Below are positions 1 through 11,100 of a stretch of DNA of 64,000 bases, piece after piece. The DNA comes from Lamellibrachia columna (lineage: Eukaryota > Annelida > Polychaeta > Sabellida > Siboglinidae). The first letter of the stretch is position 1, and each line of letters begins with the position of its first letter. Location: assembly GCA_963662155.1 (NCBI GenBank), contig OY759261.1, forward strand, positions 71,728,669-71,792,668. Direction: 5' to 3'. Made by a program: the position numbers and the translations under genes. The notes beneath the pieces are model-generated. The model was not told where the DNA came from. It did not search any database and saw only the letters and a program-made list of their open reading frames with translations.

Positions 1-738
1 TATATTTCTAAATTTTTGCTACTTTGAGGAAGAAACTCATGGCCTTTTTTGGGTATTTGCCCGTTTTTTGTCACTGAGAGTGACTATGTAATCAGATATT
101 ATCCCTGGTATCATTTATATTGATACAGATACAGAATTAATCCTAATTACAATTTCTTGATTATAATAGTCTTTTTCTGGTGTTTATTGATAAATGATAG
201 TTTCTGCAGCTTTTGCCGTCATAAACCTGTTTTCACCAAGATATACACAGGTATTTACCGCCATGTGGCATATACCATGCAACCCTGGCTAGATTAATTT
301 GCTACAATTTATAAGCTAATGTGGAACTAAGTAAATAAAAAACACAAATCAAGTTAACTCCCAATTATACTGAACAACAGAAGAAATGCAAAAAATTCAA
401 TGTACCGGGTATGTTTCTGTCACGACACAATGAACTTGCCAAACGCTGTATGACGCAGGTAGATGTGATGTCTCGATTAAGTCAAAACACATGGGCACAT
501 GGGATGCATGTACTTGTGCAGCAGGTGAAATTTGAGAGGTGGACGTTGTTCATTCAGTGAACACAAATGAAAGGAAACAGCATCACAAATGTTACCACTG
601 CTATCCTTGTCGCAGCAGCCACTGGAGTCGCACATGATCAGTGTGTGGGCCCCGTCGTCATTCAAAATTTGACACAGTTCGAGGAATTGATGTCACGATG
701 CAGCAGTATATTGACTAAGTGATCAAGGGAGTGGTGCT
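1..738. other. Unassigned AT-rich sequence
   Basis: No recognisable gene, RNA or repeat family is visible. A 62-codon open frame on the minus strand (477-665) is Cys-rich but has no recognised motif and no splice or promoter context. Confidence 0.6.
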
Positions 739-897
739 TGTTAACTTGTTATCTTTGTTTAAATATCAACATGATCTTTGTTTATATTTTACCCCTGTCT
801 CTAACGCAGGAGATTTCTATTTCCGTTTCTGGTGGATGACGGCATAGTGAAGGCAATGGCCTGTTTTGTACAGCACAGTTGTGCAAATGACTCATTA
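739..897 (+). repeat. 5' LTR of copia element, 3'-truncated
   Basis: Begins TGTTAAC and matches 4726-4882 closely, both ending at CTCATTA. The segment with the AATAAA-like signal and the terminal TAACA seen in the 3' LTR is missing, as is any clear primer-binding site. A deletion probably removed the LTR end, the primer-binding site and the leader. Confidence 0.8.
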
Positions 898-899
898 CA

Positions 900-1563
900 G
901 ATGAAATATGGCAAGTAGCTATAACAACCCACCAAGTTTGACGCTAAAACAACCCCGTACAAAATGTGGAAAAATTAGTTTGAAATATGGCGACTCGTTA
1001 CCGACCTACCAGTAGACAAGCAGGCATTGGCGGTCTCTCTAGCATTGTCTGGAACAGCCAGAGAAACGGTACTAGAGTTACCGGCTGCAGATTTGAACAA
1101 GAACGATGGTATGACCACATTGGTTGGTAAATTGGACAATCTTTTCTTAAAAGAAGCAAAAGATTGTGCATACGAAGCATATCAAAACTTTGACAGTTTT
1201 TACAAATCAGACGAAATGATTATGACAGACTACATTATTGAATTCGAGCAGAGGTACAGCAAGTCTAAGAGGTACGAAATGACTCTACCTGATGCAGTGT
1301 TAGCATTGAAATTATTGGACAATGCCAGTTTAACTGTCAAAGAGCGACAGTTGGCTTTAAAGTCTTCGGCAGATCTGACTTTTGTGTCCATGAAATCGGC
1401 TCTCAGGCGGATTTTTGGAGGCAAAAGTACATGCACACATGGAGCTGAAGCTATTCAAGTGAAACAGGAGACTGTGTATGCAGCACAACGGAAGAAATTC
1501 AGTTACAAGTCGCTAAATAGTACACTTAAAGGCACCAATCCTATCAACAAATTTGGAAAATGA
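900..1563 (+). pseudogene. Copia gag (capsid) region
   Basis: The frame carries the typical copia gag signature, with LPVDKQALAVSLALSG followed by a helical region ending SMKSALRRIFGG. This is the capsid-like domain that packages element RNA. The continuous frame runs to a stop at 1561-1563. Upstream, the same frame can be followed from about 975 but contains a stop, so the N-terminus is not intact. A lysine-rich tail follows where a zinc knuckle would be expected. Confidence 0.8.
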
Positions 1564-1860
1564 ACCAATTGCATTATATACCAGAGTGTATTTCATTGGG
1601 CCAAGGATTGTCATGAAAGAACAGCTGGTGTTAAGATAAACGAAGATGTGATGGAGAATTGTAACATTACGCCATTTGCAAGAGAGCATTTATCGGATAA
1701 TGAAATCTTTGTTGTGGAATCATTAGGATTAGCTGTCATTGACACTGCTTCATCATGAACGGTTTGTGGAGAAAAATTATTAACCCATTACGTGAATGGT
1801 TTAAACAACAGCAAATGTGTTTCCACCTAGGCCAGCAAGAAAGGTTTCAAATTTGGTGAT
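1564..1860 (+). pseudogene. Copia zinc-knuckle/protease remnant
   Basis: A frame including FHWAKDCHE (the remains of a CCHC-type knuckle) leads to LAVIDTASS, the aspartic protease active site D-T-A. The next codon in frame is a stop (TGA near 1756), followed by TVCGEKLL, the usual continuation. The protease is therefore inactivated by a point stop. Confidence 0.65.
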
Positions 1861-2025
1861 GGTAATGTTCATTCAAACGAGTTGTCATTCCGATGAAGAT
1901 AGGCAACACTGACTGCAACATTGACACTGAAGTTGTGAAATCTGACATTCCATTGTTACTCAGCAAAACATCCTTAAAGAGAGCAGGCACTGTGTTAGAT
2001 CTGAAGAAGGACAAGGCAACAATGT

Positions 2026-2793
2026 TTGAGGAACCAGTTGAACTTGAATTCACATCAAACAGACATTATTGTGTCAAACATTTATTCTAAAGTTCCCGAA
2101 GAAGTCTTAACAGTGACAGAGAACATGAGTAGTGCTGACATACAGAAGATGGTGGTCAAATTACATCTGCTTAAAAGCGCAGGGACAACAGACACTGAGA
2201 CCTTAGGGTTGCTACAAGTAGTTGTAGAAAAATGTGAAATTTGTGCTAAACACAGCAGACCCAGTTCCAAGCCCGTTGTTGGTCTTCCTCTAGCTACAGA
2301 ATACAATGAAACTGTTGCTGTAGATCTGCATGAACTGGAACATGGGGTGTGGTACTTACACATAATTGATGAATTTACGAGATTCAGTGCAGGAAGCATA
2401 ACGTGGACGAAAGCGTCTTCAGAATTTGTGAAGAAGTTCCTTCAATTCTGGATCTGTGTACACGGTTCGCCAAAACGTCTCTACAGTGATAACCTTGGCG
2501 AATTCAACAATGGCGAAGTTCGTGACATGGCAGAAAACTTCAACATTGAAGTTAAGACGACACCAGCACATAGTCCATGGAGCAATGGTCTGTTAGAAAG
2601 ACATGACCAGACACTAACAGAAATCCTTTTGAAGGTGAAAACAGAGAATGGATGTGACTGGGAAACCGCTCTTTGTTGGGTACTCATGGCAAAGAATGCG
2701 CTTCACAATGTCCATGGTTACAGTCTGTGTCAGCTAGTTTTTGGATGTACTCTCAACCTTTCAAGTGTGATGATCAATAAACTCCAGCTTTAG
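2026..2793 (+). pseudogene. Copia integrase domain
   Basis: This 255-codon stretch holds the end of the zinc-binding region (CEICAKHSRP) and the rve catalytic core: first Asp in VDLHELEHG, second Asp in YSDNLGEF, catalytic Glu in SNGLLERHDQ. It would insert element cDNA into DNA. The three acidic residues are still present, but the frame ends early at 2791-2793 and the downstream part (2794-3441) is shifted among frames. Confidence 0.85.
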
Positions 2794-3441
2794 AGGGATC
2801 AAGCATGAGCAGCACTGTTGGAAATCACATTTCGGCACTTCATGTGGCTAGGACAGCATTCACTCAGTCGGAATGTTCTGAATGGAGTCATCGAGCTTGG
2901 ACGAATCTGTTTATGTAATGAGCATTACGTAAACAGATTCGTCCAAGTGGTGTACAGTACCATGCAGGAGACAAGGTATACTACAAACGGCCAGATGATT
3001 GCATTGAGTGGTAAGGACCAGGAACAGTTATCGGCCAGGATGGAGCTGTTGTCTTCACCAGGCATGGGGGAACTTATGTTTGTGTCCATCAATGTTGATT
3101 ATTGAAGACAACTCTCTACTGATTCAACATCTAATGTTGACCCTACAGAATGGGAGCCACAAAGGGTAGAGCAACAAAATTAAACTTCAGAGACTAACAT
3201 TTCTGATGATGAGAGACAAAATGACAACAAGCATTAGGTGAATGAAGAAAATCAACCTGGGGTTGTGAGGTTTCAAGTAAAACCAGGACAAACAGTGAAA
3301 TATGTTGACATGCAAACAGGGGACATGTGTTGCAGAAGTACTTGGCCGAGCAGACAAAGCCACAGGACAGAATAAAAATTTGTGTAATCTCAGATATTCT
3401 GCTCCTAATATCATGAAAGGAGCTCAGAAAATGTCTCATTT
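2794..3441 (+). pseudogene. Copia integrase-RT linker, frame-shifted
   Basis: Short frames (for example 2818-3105) continue the element but carry several shifts and stops. The hairpin at 2896-2947 lies here. No independent gene is visible. Confidence 0.5.
2896..2947. repeat. Near-perfect 25-bp inverted duplication (hairpin)
   Basis: The arms 2896-2920 and 2923-2947 are reverse complements with one mismatch (T/C at the sixth base from the loop) and only 2 bp (AG) between them. It sits in the integrase-RT linker of the copia element and looks like a snap-back template-switch product. Confidence 0.9.
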
Positions 3442-3965
3442 GTGACAGCTAAATCAGCTGAATTGGACAGTTGGAAAAACAACCAGGTGTATGTTGAAAA
3501 GTATGACATTGGTCAAAAGTGTATCTCCACAAGGTGGATATGCAACCTCAAAGAAACCCCTGAAGGTATAATTCCCAAAGCTCGGTTGGTTGCTCGGGGC
3601 TTTGAGGAATTTGAAACTAGGTCCTTGCCAAAAGACTCTCCAACTTGTGCAACAGAATCTCTTAGACTTGTTCTAGCGGTTCTTGCTGCAAAACGCTGGA
3701 AGCCTCATTCGACTGACATAAAGACGGCCTTTATACAGGGATCTGAATTAGACAGGGACATTTTTATAAGGCGTCCTGCAGAAGCCAAGGTCAAAGGAAT
3801 TGTTTGGCAACTGCAAAAGTGTGTCTATGGACTAGCAGATGCTTCTCTCTACTGGTATAATAAAGTGCGTGAAGTCATGCTACAAAGTGGTGCCAAAATC
3901 TCTCTGGCTGACCCGGCTGTATTCTACTGGAAAAACTACCAGGGCACTGTTCGAGGCATATTGTC
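3442..3965 (+). pseudogene. Copia reverse transcriptase, catalytic loop deleted
   Basis: The RT start is clear: TRWICNLKE, KARLVARGFEE, HSTDIKTAFIQGSELD (first catalytic Asp), CVYGLADASLYWYNKV, DPAVFYWKN. In intact copia RTs this last motif is followed within a few dozen residues by the Y/H-V-D-D loop. Here the sequence jumps at about 3960 to AKVGQILWIARQTRHD, which belongs to the start of the RNase H connection. The Asp pair has been lost by an internal deletion of several hundred bases. Confidence 0.85.
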
Positions 3966-4696
3966 ATGCCAAAGTTGGTCAAATCCTGTGGATTGCTAGA
4001 CAGACTCGACATGATGTCATGTTTGAAGCATCAAACTTAGCAGCTTTTGTGAAAGGTGCTACTGTGCAGAACATTATTGATGATAACAAAGTCATTCTCA
4101 AGTTGAAATCTGAAGAAGTGGCACTGAAGTTTCAATTCCTAGGAAATGAGAATGCATTAGAATTGGTGATATTCAGTGATGCCTCACTGGGTAACTTACC
4201 TGATGGTGGGACACAAGATGGACATTTCATCATGATTTTCTGGGAAAATGGAAGATTTTCACCATTATATTGGCAGTCTAAGAGGATTCGACGTGTGGTG
4301 AGGAGCACATTGGCAGGAGAAGCTCTAGCACTTGCTGATGGCGTTGACAGTGGTATGTTTCTGGCAACTTTGTTTGCAGAATTGACTACTGGAAAGGCAA
4401 AACCAGAACTGTTGCCTATCAGTTGTGTAACGGATAATCATTCCCTCTATGATGCTGTCAAGTCGACTACCGGGGGTAAGTTTGTAGCAGACAAAAGGCT
4501 ACATCTTGAGATTAGCAACATTAAAGAGCTAATTCAACGCCAACAGATTAAACAGCTAGAATGGCTTGCAACAAGAGGCCAACTAGCAGATTGCTTAACA
4601 AAGAAAGGCACATCCTCATTCGGCCTTCTGAAAGCCATCAATGACAGAATATGGCATATGGACAATTCTACATCACAGTCTTTCTTGTTTGCATAA
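3966..4696 (+). pseudogene. Copia RNase H domain
   Basis: After the deletion point the frame runs to a stop at 4694-4696. The motifs are RQTRHDVMFEASNLA, then FSDASLGNLPDGGTQDG (first Asp), STLAGEALALADGVD (Glu), and CVTDNHSLYDAVKST (Asp), ending WLATRGQLADCLTKKG. It would degrade RNA in RNA-DNA hybrids. The domain itself is open and looks complete. Confidence 0.85.
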
Positions 4697-4723
4697 AGTC
4701 TAATAGACACTATATTTTTCTTT

Positions 4724-4915
4724 TATTAACTTGTTATCTTTGTTTAAATATCAACGTGATCTTTGTTTACATTTTATCCCTGTCTCTAACGCAGTAGGGT
4801 ATTGTTTCTGTTTCCGGTGGATGACAGCATGGTGAAGGCAATGGCCTGTTTTGTACAGCACAGTTGTGCAAATGACTCATTATGATTTAATAAATCTGTA
4901 ATTGTGTTCATAACA
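4724..4915 (+). repeat. 3' LTR of copia element
   Basis: Matches the 5' LTR over 4726-4882 and continues through TTTAATAAATC (a polyadenylation-like signal near 4885) to TAACA, a typical CA end. Confidence 0.8.
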
Positions 4916-5500
4916 CATTTTGAGTTTTATCTAACAGTGCTGAATAAGCTGCCTGTGCACAACAGTGTTGGCTCCTGTTTTGGGTGAGATTTTCACAGAA
5001 GACCAAAGGGCTGTGGTGCTGAGATTTGCACATGTTATACATGAATGGTCACGGAATGCATTAGAGAACATTTCGGTGGTTATGTTTGATGTTTATTGTT
5101 TTTATGGACACTGATATAGCCACTGTGTTTGTAAGCTGGTGGGCAGCCATCCATGACTGTCACACAATGCAACAACCAAGAACTGTGGGCTATTTTTAGC
5201 CAACTGCCTGGAAAGCCAGTGGTTCACAATGCAGTGTGGAATACACTTAGACATCAGGGCATTCATCTTGTGCAGCTTGGGTGCCTTGCTGGATCAGATC
5301 TTGAAAATGTTCCAGACCAGTGGTTAATACTGGAGAAGGTCGTGTTTGGGGACAGGAGGGTAACACCCCTGGGTGCCATCCTACAACCGGCTGTGATGTT
5401 TAGAGCCACAGCCAAGTAACACATCTCAGGTTCCAACAAATTGCTTGTCAGAATAGCAAAGATGCCGCATGGTCAGAATGGGTGGCAAAGTGTGCTCCGT
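4916..5500. other. Unassigned; possible LINE 5' region
   Basis: An 88-codon plus-strand frame (5153-5419) shows no recognised domain. It lies directly upstream of the LINE endonuclease and may be its leader. Nothing further can be supported. Confidence 0.3.
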
Positions 5501-5589
5501 GACGGGAGGAATGGAGACACCGAAGCATGGTAGTGCTCGTACCACATGAGGAGTGGACGAAGAAGGCACGGACAAAGAGCAAGTTCGGC

Positions 5590-6330
5590 AAAGAGGAAGT
5601 TATGATTGGCACGTGGAATGTGAGGACATGCCTCAGCATTGATGACAACGACCGATTATCGCTGGACCTGCTCAAGTACCGGGTATTGGTGTGCGCCCTC
5701 CAGGAAGTGAGATGGGACAAACAGAAAGTGGTTGAACGGCATGGCGTTCTGGGGTGGTGGTGCATGGCGTAATGACAGTGGCGCACAAGATGGGCACATG
5801 GCTGGTGGTGGCATCCGTCTACTGCCCAACAGAGTGCAATGCAGACACAGCAGGCAAAGATCACTTATGGCAGGAGTTCCAAGTGGCTGTCGAGGAGCTA
5901 AAGGTTGTAGTTCGGTCGCACACAGCAGGGTGGTGTCCGTTGTCTGTGGTGACTTCAGTGGGGAGTTAGCAGTATATGACCCCTCGGAGATGTCAGCTGC
6001 AGGACTGGGTCACGTTGCAGTTGGAGTGATCGGCAGGTGGGGTATGGCCACGTCTGAGCCCAACTGCAATGGACGAAGGCTACATGAGGAAGCTGCTGTA
6101 GCTGGTCTATGTGATGCGAGTCTGTTGGTACGGAAACCGCATAGAAGGCAATGGACATTTCGGGGCAACTTTGATGGTGACCAAGAAGCGCCACTATGAC
6201 AGGGTGCTGATTCCAAAGTCAATCAAAGGTCGTATCAAGGACTGCCGCACGCACCAAGGTACACTGAAGGACTCGGATCATGCACTAGTGGTGACCACGC
6301 TGAGAGTGGGATTGTGCAAAGCAAGCTGCC
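5590..6330 (+). pseudogene. LINE endonuclease domain (broken)
   Basis: IGTWNVRT near 5605 is the Asn-containing start motif of the exonuclease-endonuclease-phosphatase fold. ALQEVRWDKQ near 5697 gives the catalytic Glu, VVCGDF near 5940 the Asp, and SDHALVVTTLRV near 6274 the final Asp-His. The motifs lie in different frames, so several indels have accumulated. It would nick target DNA to prime reverse transcription. Confidence 0.75.
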
Positions 6331-6719
6331 ATAGGGCCCTCAGTGCATCACCCGTGTACTCCGTTGTGAAGAGACAGCATCCAAGGTCTCGAAAGCACTA
6401 GCAACAGTGGTGGGAGAGACCTAGGCTGACTGAGCTGATGTGGAGACAAATGAGCTGTGGAGAAGGACCACTCTGTGCATTGTAGGGACTGGTGAAGCAA
6501 CAAGGATAATCGCAGACCGTAGACAGCCTTGGACATCGGACAGTACCTGGCATCTCATGGTGAAACATGTTGAACTCAAGCAGAGCGGTGCTAAAGCTGC
6601 AACAATGGCTGATTCCAACAGACTGGTCAATGCAGCTGCCCGTGTTGACTGGCTAACATGGCTGGAGGAAGCCATGAAAGAGGCCATGGCAGCGAACGGT
6701 TCGGAGACTCACGATGCGT

Positions 6720-8620
6720 GCACCAGATTGTGAAGCGTGTGCCTAGCAATAAGGAAACACCACCTGCCTCGCTGGTCAGCAAGGATCCGACAGTGTGGGC
6801 CAAACACTTCAGGCAGTTGTTGGGCACATACACACAGACATTGAACCGGAGATGGCCACATCACACAACCTGAAGCAGACTGAGGCCTGGAAGGTCAGTG
6901 TGGAAATGCGCAATGAGCCAGAATGGCAGACCAACACCTGGGATGTAAATGCAGCCCCACCATCTGATGATGAAGTCATGAACGCAGCAAAAGCTACTCG
7001 CCACAACAGGGTCATAGCGGGAGTGATCCCCACTGAGCTGTGGACGAATTCGCCGCTGGCCACTCGCATTCTAAGCATGCTCGTGCAATGTGTATGGTCC
7101 GGAGAAAATCCACTGATCTCGTAGCTAGCTAGAAGTTGCTCTCTGCCTCATCTACAAGGGCAATGGCAGGAAGACCGACCCCAACTCATTTAGGGGCACT
7201 TCGCTGCTGTCGGGTGCGGAGAAGGTGCTCAGCCTCGTGATACCACGAAGAGTGGCCGAACATCTGTACCAGCAGAATAGAATGGCTTCGTGCGTGGCAA
7301 GTGATGCCGGGGTACAGTCGGGCAGCTGTGACAGTGGGTACATCAGACCTTGGCTGCCAAGTCCACACTCCTGTGTCATTTCATGGACTTCAGCAAGGCA
7401 TTCGACTCTATCCACTGGACCACAGCATGGTGGGCACTGAAGAGCCAAGGTATGCCACAACAGATAGTCTCTATCCACTGGACCACAGCATGGTGGACAC
7501 TGGAGAGCCAAGGTATGCCACGACAGATAGTCTCTATCCACTGGACCACAGAATGGTGGGCACTGGAGAGCCAAGGTATGCCACAACAGATAGACTCTAT
7601 CCACTGGACCACAGCATGGTGGGCACTGGAGAGCCAAGGTATGCCACGACAGATAGTCTCTATCCACTGGACCACAGCATGGCAGGCACAGGAGAGCCAA
7701 GGTATGCCACAACAGATAGTCTCTATCCACTGGACCACAGCATGGCAGGCACAGGAGAGCCAAGGTATGCCACAACAGATAGTCTCTATCCACTGGACCA
7801 CAGCATGGCGGGCACTGGAGAGCCAAGGTATGCCACGACAGATAGTCTCTATCCACTGGACCACAGCATGGTGGGCACTGGAGAGCCAAGGTATGCCATG
7901 ACAGATAGTCTCTATGCACTGGACCACAGCATGGTGGGCACAGGAGAGCCAAGGTATGCCACAACAGATAGTCTCTATCCACTGGACCACAGCATGGTGG
8001 GCACTGGAGAGCCAAGGTATGCCACGACAGATAGTCTCTATCCACTGGACCACAGCATGGTGGGCACAGGAGAGCCAAGGTATGCCACAACAGATAGTCT
8101 CTATCCACTGGACCACAGCATGGTGGGCACAGGAGAGCCAAGGTATGCCACAACAGATAGTCTCTATCCACTGGACCACAGCATGGCAGGCACAGGAGAG
8201 CCAAGGTATGCCACAACAGATAGTCTCTATCCACTGGACCACAGCATGGCAGGCACAGGAGAGCCAAGGTATGCCACAACAGATAGACTCTATCCACTGG
8301 ACCACAGCATGGTGGACACTGGATAGCCAAGGTATGCCACGACAGATAGTCAAGGTGATGTATGACACCTTCATGTATGACACCTCGACAGTGGCTGTGA
8401 GACTATCTGCAGAAGGTCTCATGTCCCCAACATTCCGACAGGTCAGAGGTGTAAGGCAACGCTGTTCACTGAGCCCAGTGGTCTTCATCCTAGTGTTGAA
8501 CCAGTCAATGCTAGCCAGTGGCTGGAACTAGATGCAGATGCTTGTTGGCTGGGATATGCAGACGACCTGGTCATCATGTTGACGAGTGAACGTGGGGCGC
8601 AGCAGGCACTAATGCGATTA
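6720..8620 (+). pseudogene. LINE reverse transcriptase, palm region expanded by tandem repeat
   Basis: The thumb-proximal linker (KDPTVWAKHFRQLLG) leads into LIYKGNGRKTDPNSFRG, then motif A FMDFSKAFDSIHW at about 7380-7415. Motif B (VRGVRQRCSLSPVVF) is at about 8440-8490 and motif C (LGYADDLVIM) at about 8550-8580. Between motifs A and B, where one ~21-residue helix is expected, there are about 15 tandem copies of it. Shifts flank these motifs. The element is inactive. Confidence 0.8.
7406..8348 (+). repeat. 63-bp coding minisatellite, ~15 copies
   Basis: The unit starts CTCTATCCACTGGACCACAG and recurs every 63 bp exactly (7406, 7469, 7532 and so on). 63 bp is 21 codons, so the LINE frame (SIHWTTAWWALESQGMPRQ...) is kept through the array. 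All three forward frames and some reverse frames stay open. Units differ at a few sites, such as GTGGGCACT, GCAGGCACA and GTGGACACT. Confidence 0.95.
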
Positions 8621-9600
8621 CAGGCAGCAATGCGCTTTCGTAGGTTTGCAGATTAATGTTGCCAAGACCAAGTACATGGGAGTGAGTGGTGGACAAGCTG
8701 CGGTGGTGCAGAGGGCCGAGGTGCAGTGTGAACGTGTGACTGTGCAGTGGGATGATGGTCACTATGAGGGCTGGGTTGTTCATTGGGAGACGTGACCCGT
8801 GGTAATCAACGAGGAGCAGGAATGATGCCTGAACATTGATGGTCTTGGCTGTCCGACCCACACACCTGTTACTATACGACGACGAGGAGCTGATACTAGT
8901 TGTGATCAAGGCAGGCGGTTAGTTACGTGATGGTGATGGCGATGCACACAGAGTCACCAAACGGGGTGACAGGGAGTATGTGGACCAGGTGAAGAACACA
9001 CACCATTGTGATGCTTGTGGGCAGATATTGTGGTGCAGCCCAGTAACGCTAATGAATATAGGCAACAACGCACATGTAGGCAGGCCAGGGAGAGGGTGGC
9101 ATGGCGGAAGGGGAGATCCGAGGTGTGATCCTAGTGAAACTGGAGGCTGCGGATGGCACAGCTGTTGAGCCAGTGGTGGGATTTGTGTATCTCGGTAGTA
9201 ACATCACTCGAGAACGCGGATTGGAATGGCCGGTGCAACACAGATGTGGTGTGGTAGAAGGATTTATTTACCGCTGTCTGCGCCGTGTCACCAGGATAGA
9301 GCGAGGCTCTCCAGATCCACTCGAGGACCATCCCAGCCATGCGGAGGTGTTCGATGTCGCTGCTAGCCCACATGCTGAGGAGATGGTAAGAGAAAAGCGG
9401 CTTCACTCGATGGGACATTGCCTCTGTATGAAAGAAGATCCACTGTGAGCACAAATGATAACAGCACTAAATGATGATGGACCATGGAACAGACTGATAC
9501 GGGGAGACCTGCGTGTCCGAAACATCAACAGGGACAATGTGCTGGTGCCGGTTGCTGGAAGAGGGTGGAGCGATTTGACGAGAGTGCATATGAGTAATTG
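8621..9600 (+). pseudogene. LINE RT C-terminal region (broken)
   Basis: Sequence after the YADD box continues through RLQINVAKTKYMG (different frame). A stretch resembling a zinc-finger remnant, HHCDACGQI, lies near 9003. It is followed by FVYLGSNITRERGLEW near 9181 and DGPWNRLIRGDLRVRNINRD near 9477. Several frameshifts separate the pieces. Confidence 0.6.
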
Positions 9601-9630
9601 AACTCACACAGGATGATGATGATGACTAAG

Positions 9631-10116
9631 TGATCACACCCCAAATCATCCCATTTTTCATTGTTATAGAAACACCATTTTGCTAAAAAAAAAACCAACG
9701 CCTACTCATACACTGCTAGGGTAACACAGGACATCTTCTAGCTCCACAACATCCACACCATGCGCAGGACTGAGGCGGCTCAACCAGGTGTGCCCCCCCA
9801 AAGAAAAAAAAACACCCAGAGAACTCCCCATGACAGTACCCCACACTTGGGCCAACATCACTACGAACTGCCTGGTCCACGCCATGCCACAAAGATGCAG
9901 GGCCGTCATCAATGATTACGGAAGACAAACACAATACTGTGAACTATGCATTGACAATTTTAGTGGAACAAGTGGAATAAATTTGAACAAAAACAAATTG
10001 TGTATCTTTTGTAAAATTGCTCGATAGAGATGAAACATTCTCTAGTTGGAAAGGTATAACGTAATATTAATTAAACATATCACTTGTATTATGAATATAT
10101 GTTGAGAATAATTTTA
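9631..10116. other. Unassigned spacer
   Basis: Contains short A-runs and a poly-C/poly-A stretch (9790-9812). No gene or known repeat is recognised. Confidence 0.5.
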
Positions 10117-10949
10117 TCAAGATTTAACAAGATTGCCATCCCAAACAACAAGTTCCAGATGGCAAGGTGGACAAGGAAGCCATTGGCTTATCGAGAGTCC
10201 AACAATTTTCTCATCTATGTGTAGCCCACCCTTATCAAATATCTGTCAATTCTATTTTTAAACATATTCACACTACTAGCATTAACACAATCATTTGGCA
10301 GTTTGTTCCATTCATTTATCACCCTCTGTGAGAAAGAGTACTTTCTCGTGTCCAACCTACACTGCTCCTTAACTAATGCTGCTTTGTGTCCTCTGGTTCT
10401 ACTGCCTTCTTTAAGTTAGAAGAACATATTCCTATCAACATCCTCATAACCGTTCACTATTTTAAACACTTCTATTTGGTCTCCTCTTAGTCTCCTGGTC
10501 TCTAGTGTTGTCAAACCACATTGTAATAAGTGACTTTCATAACTAAGGTCTCTTAATTCTGGAATCATTTTAGTTGCTCTTCGTTGTATTCTTTCTAGCT
10601 TGTATATGTCTTTTTTACGATATGGCCTCCATGCTTGAATACAATATTCCAAATGTGGTCTAACTATTGCTTTGTACAGGGGTACAATTAGATGTTTCTC
10701 CTTATACGTGATAGTTCTCCTAATTAGCCCTAGAATTTGATTTCCTTTTGAAGCAGCAATCCCACATTGCTCTGAAACTTTCATGTCAGCACTAAATGTT
10801 ACTCCTAAGTCCTTTTCTTGTGTGGTTCTACCTAGTACAGCATCCCCCATTTTATATTCTTCGTCCATGTTTCCATGTCCTATGTGTATACATTTGCACT
10901 TCCCAAAATTGAATAACATTTGCCATTTTTCTGACCATTTAACTAATTT

Positions 10950-10957
10950 ATCTAGAT
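10950..10957. repeat. Target-site duplication, 3' copy (ATCTAGAT)
   Basis: Pairs with 14088-14095 around the nested CR1-like LINE. Related uninterrupted copies (for example around 11770) have this site once. Confidence 0.75.
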
Positions 10958-11100
10958 TTAACAAGATTTAACAAGATTGCCATCTCGAACAACAAGTACC
11001 AGATGGCAAGTGGACAAGGAAGCCAATGGCTTATCGAGAGTCCAACAATTTTCTCATCTATGTGTAGCCCGCCCTTATCAGATATCTGTAAATTCTATTT

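Larger units (their letters stand above)
739..4915 (+). mobile_element. Ty1/copia-type LTR retrotransposon, decayed
   Basis: The domain order is gag, protease, integrase, reverse transcriptase, RNase H, which is the copia order (integrase before RT). Similar LTRs flank it. The coding sequence is broken by stops and shifts (for example after 1563, inside the protease and after 2793) and by a deletion that removes the RT catalytic loop. The LTRs differ at many positions, and the 5' LTR lacks the final ~30 bp seen in the 3' copy. I see no convincing target-site duplication. It is a dead, fairly old insertion. Confidence 0.9.
5500..9630 (+). mobile_element. APE-type LINE (RTE/Jockey-like), decayed
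   Basis: The order is apurinic endonuclease (GTWNVRT, QEVRW, GDF, SDHALVV), reverse transcriptase (FMDFSKAFDSIHW motif A, GVRQRCSLSP motif B, GYADDLVIM motif C), then a thumb-type YLGSNITRERG and a C-terminus ending GWSDLTRVHMSN. The 3' end is a short GATGATGATGAT run, as in RTE-like elements. Frames shift repeatedly and the RT contains a tandem expansion, so it cannot be active. The exact clade is uncertain. Confidence 0.8.

Noticed and set aside
5153..5419. 88-codon plus-strand frame as an independent gene
   Set aside because: No domain, no splice context, lies between two transposons; more likely element leader or chance.
7152..8531. Several overlapping long open frames (up to ~390 codons) on both strands
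   Set aside because: All are translations of the 63-bp array, which lacks stops in most frames; only the plus frame continuing FMDFSKAFD reflects an original coding sequence.
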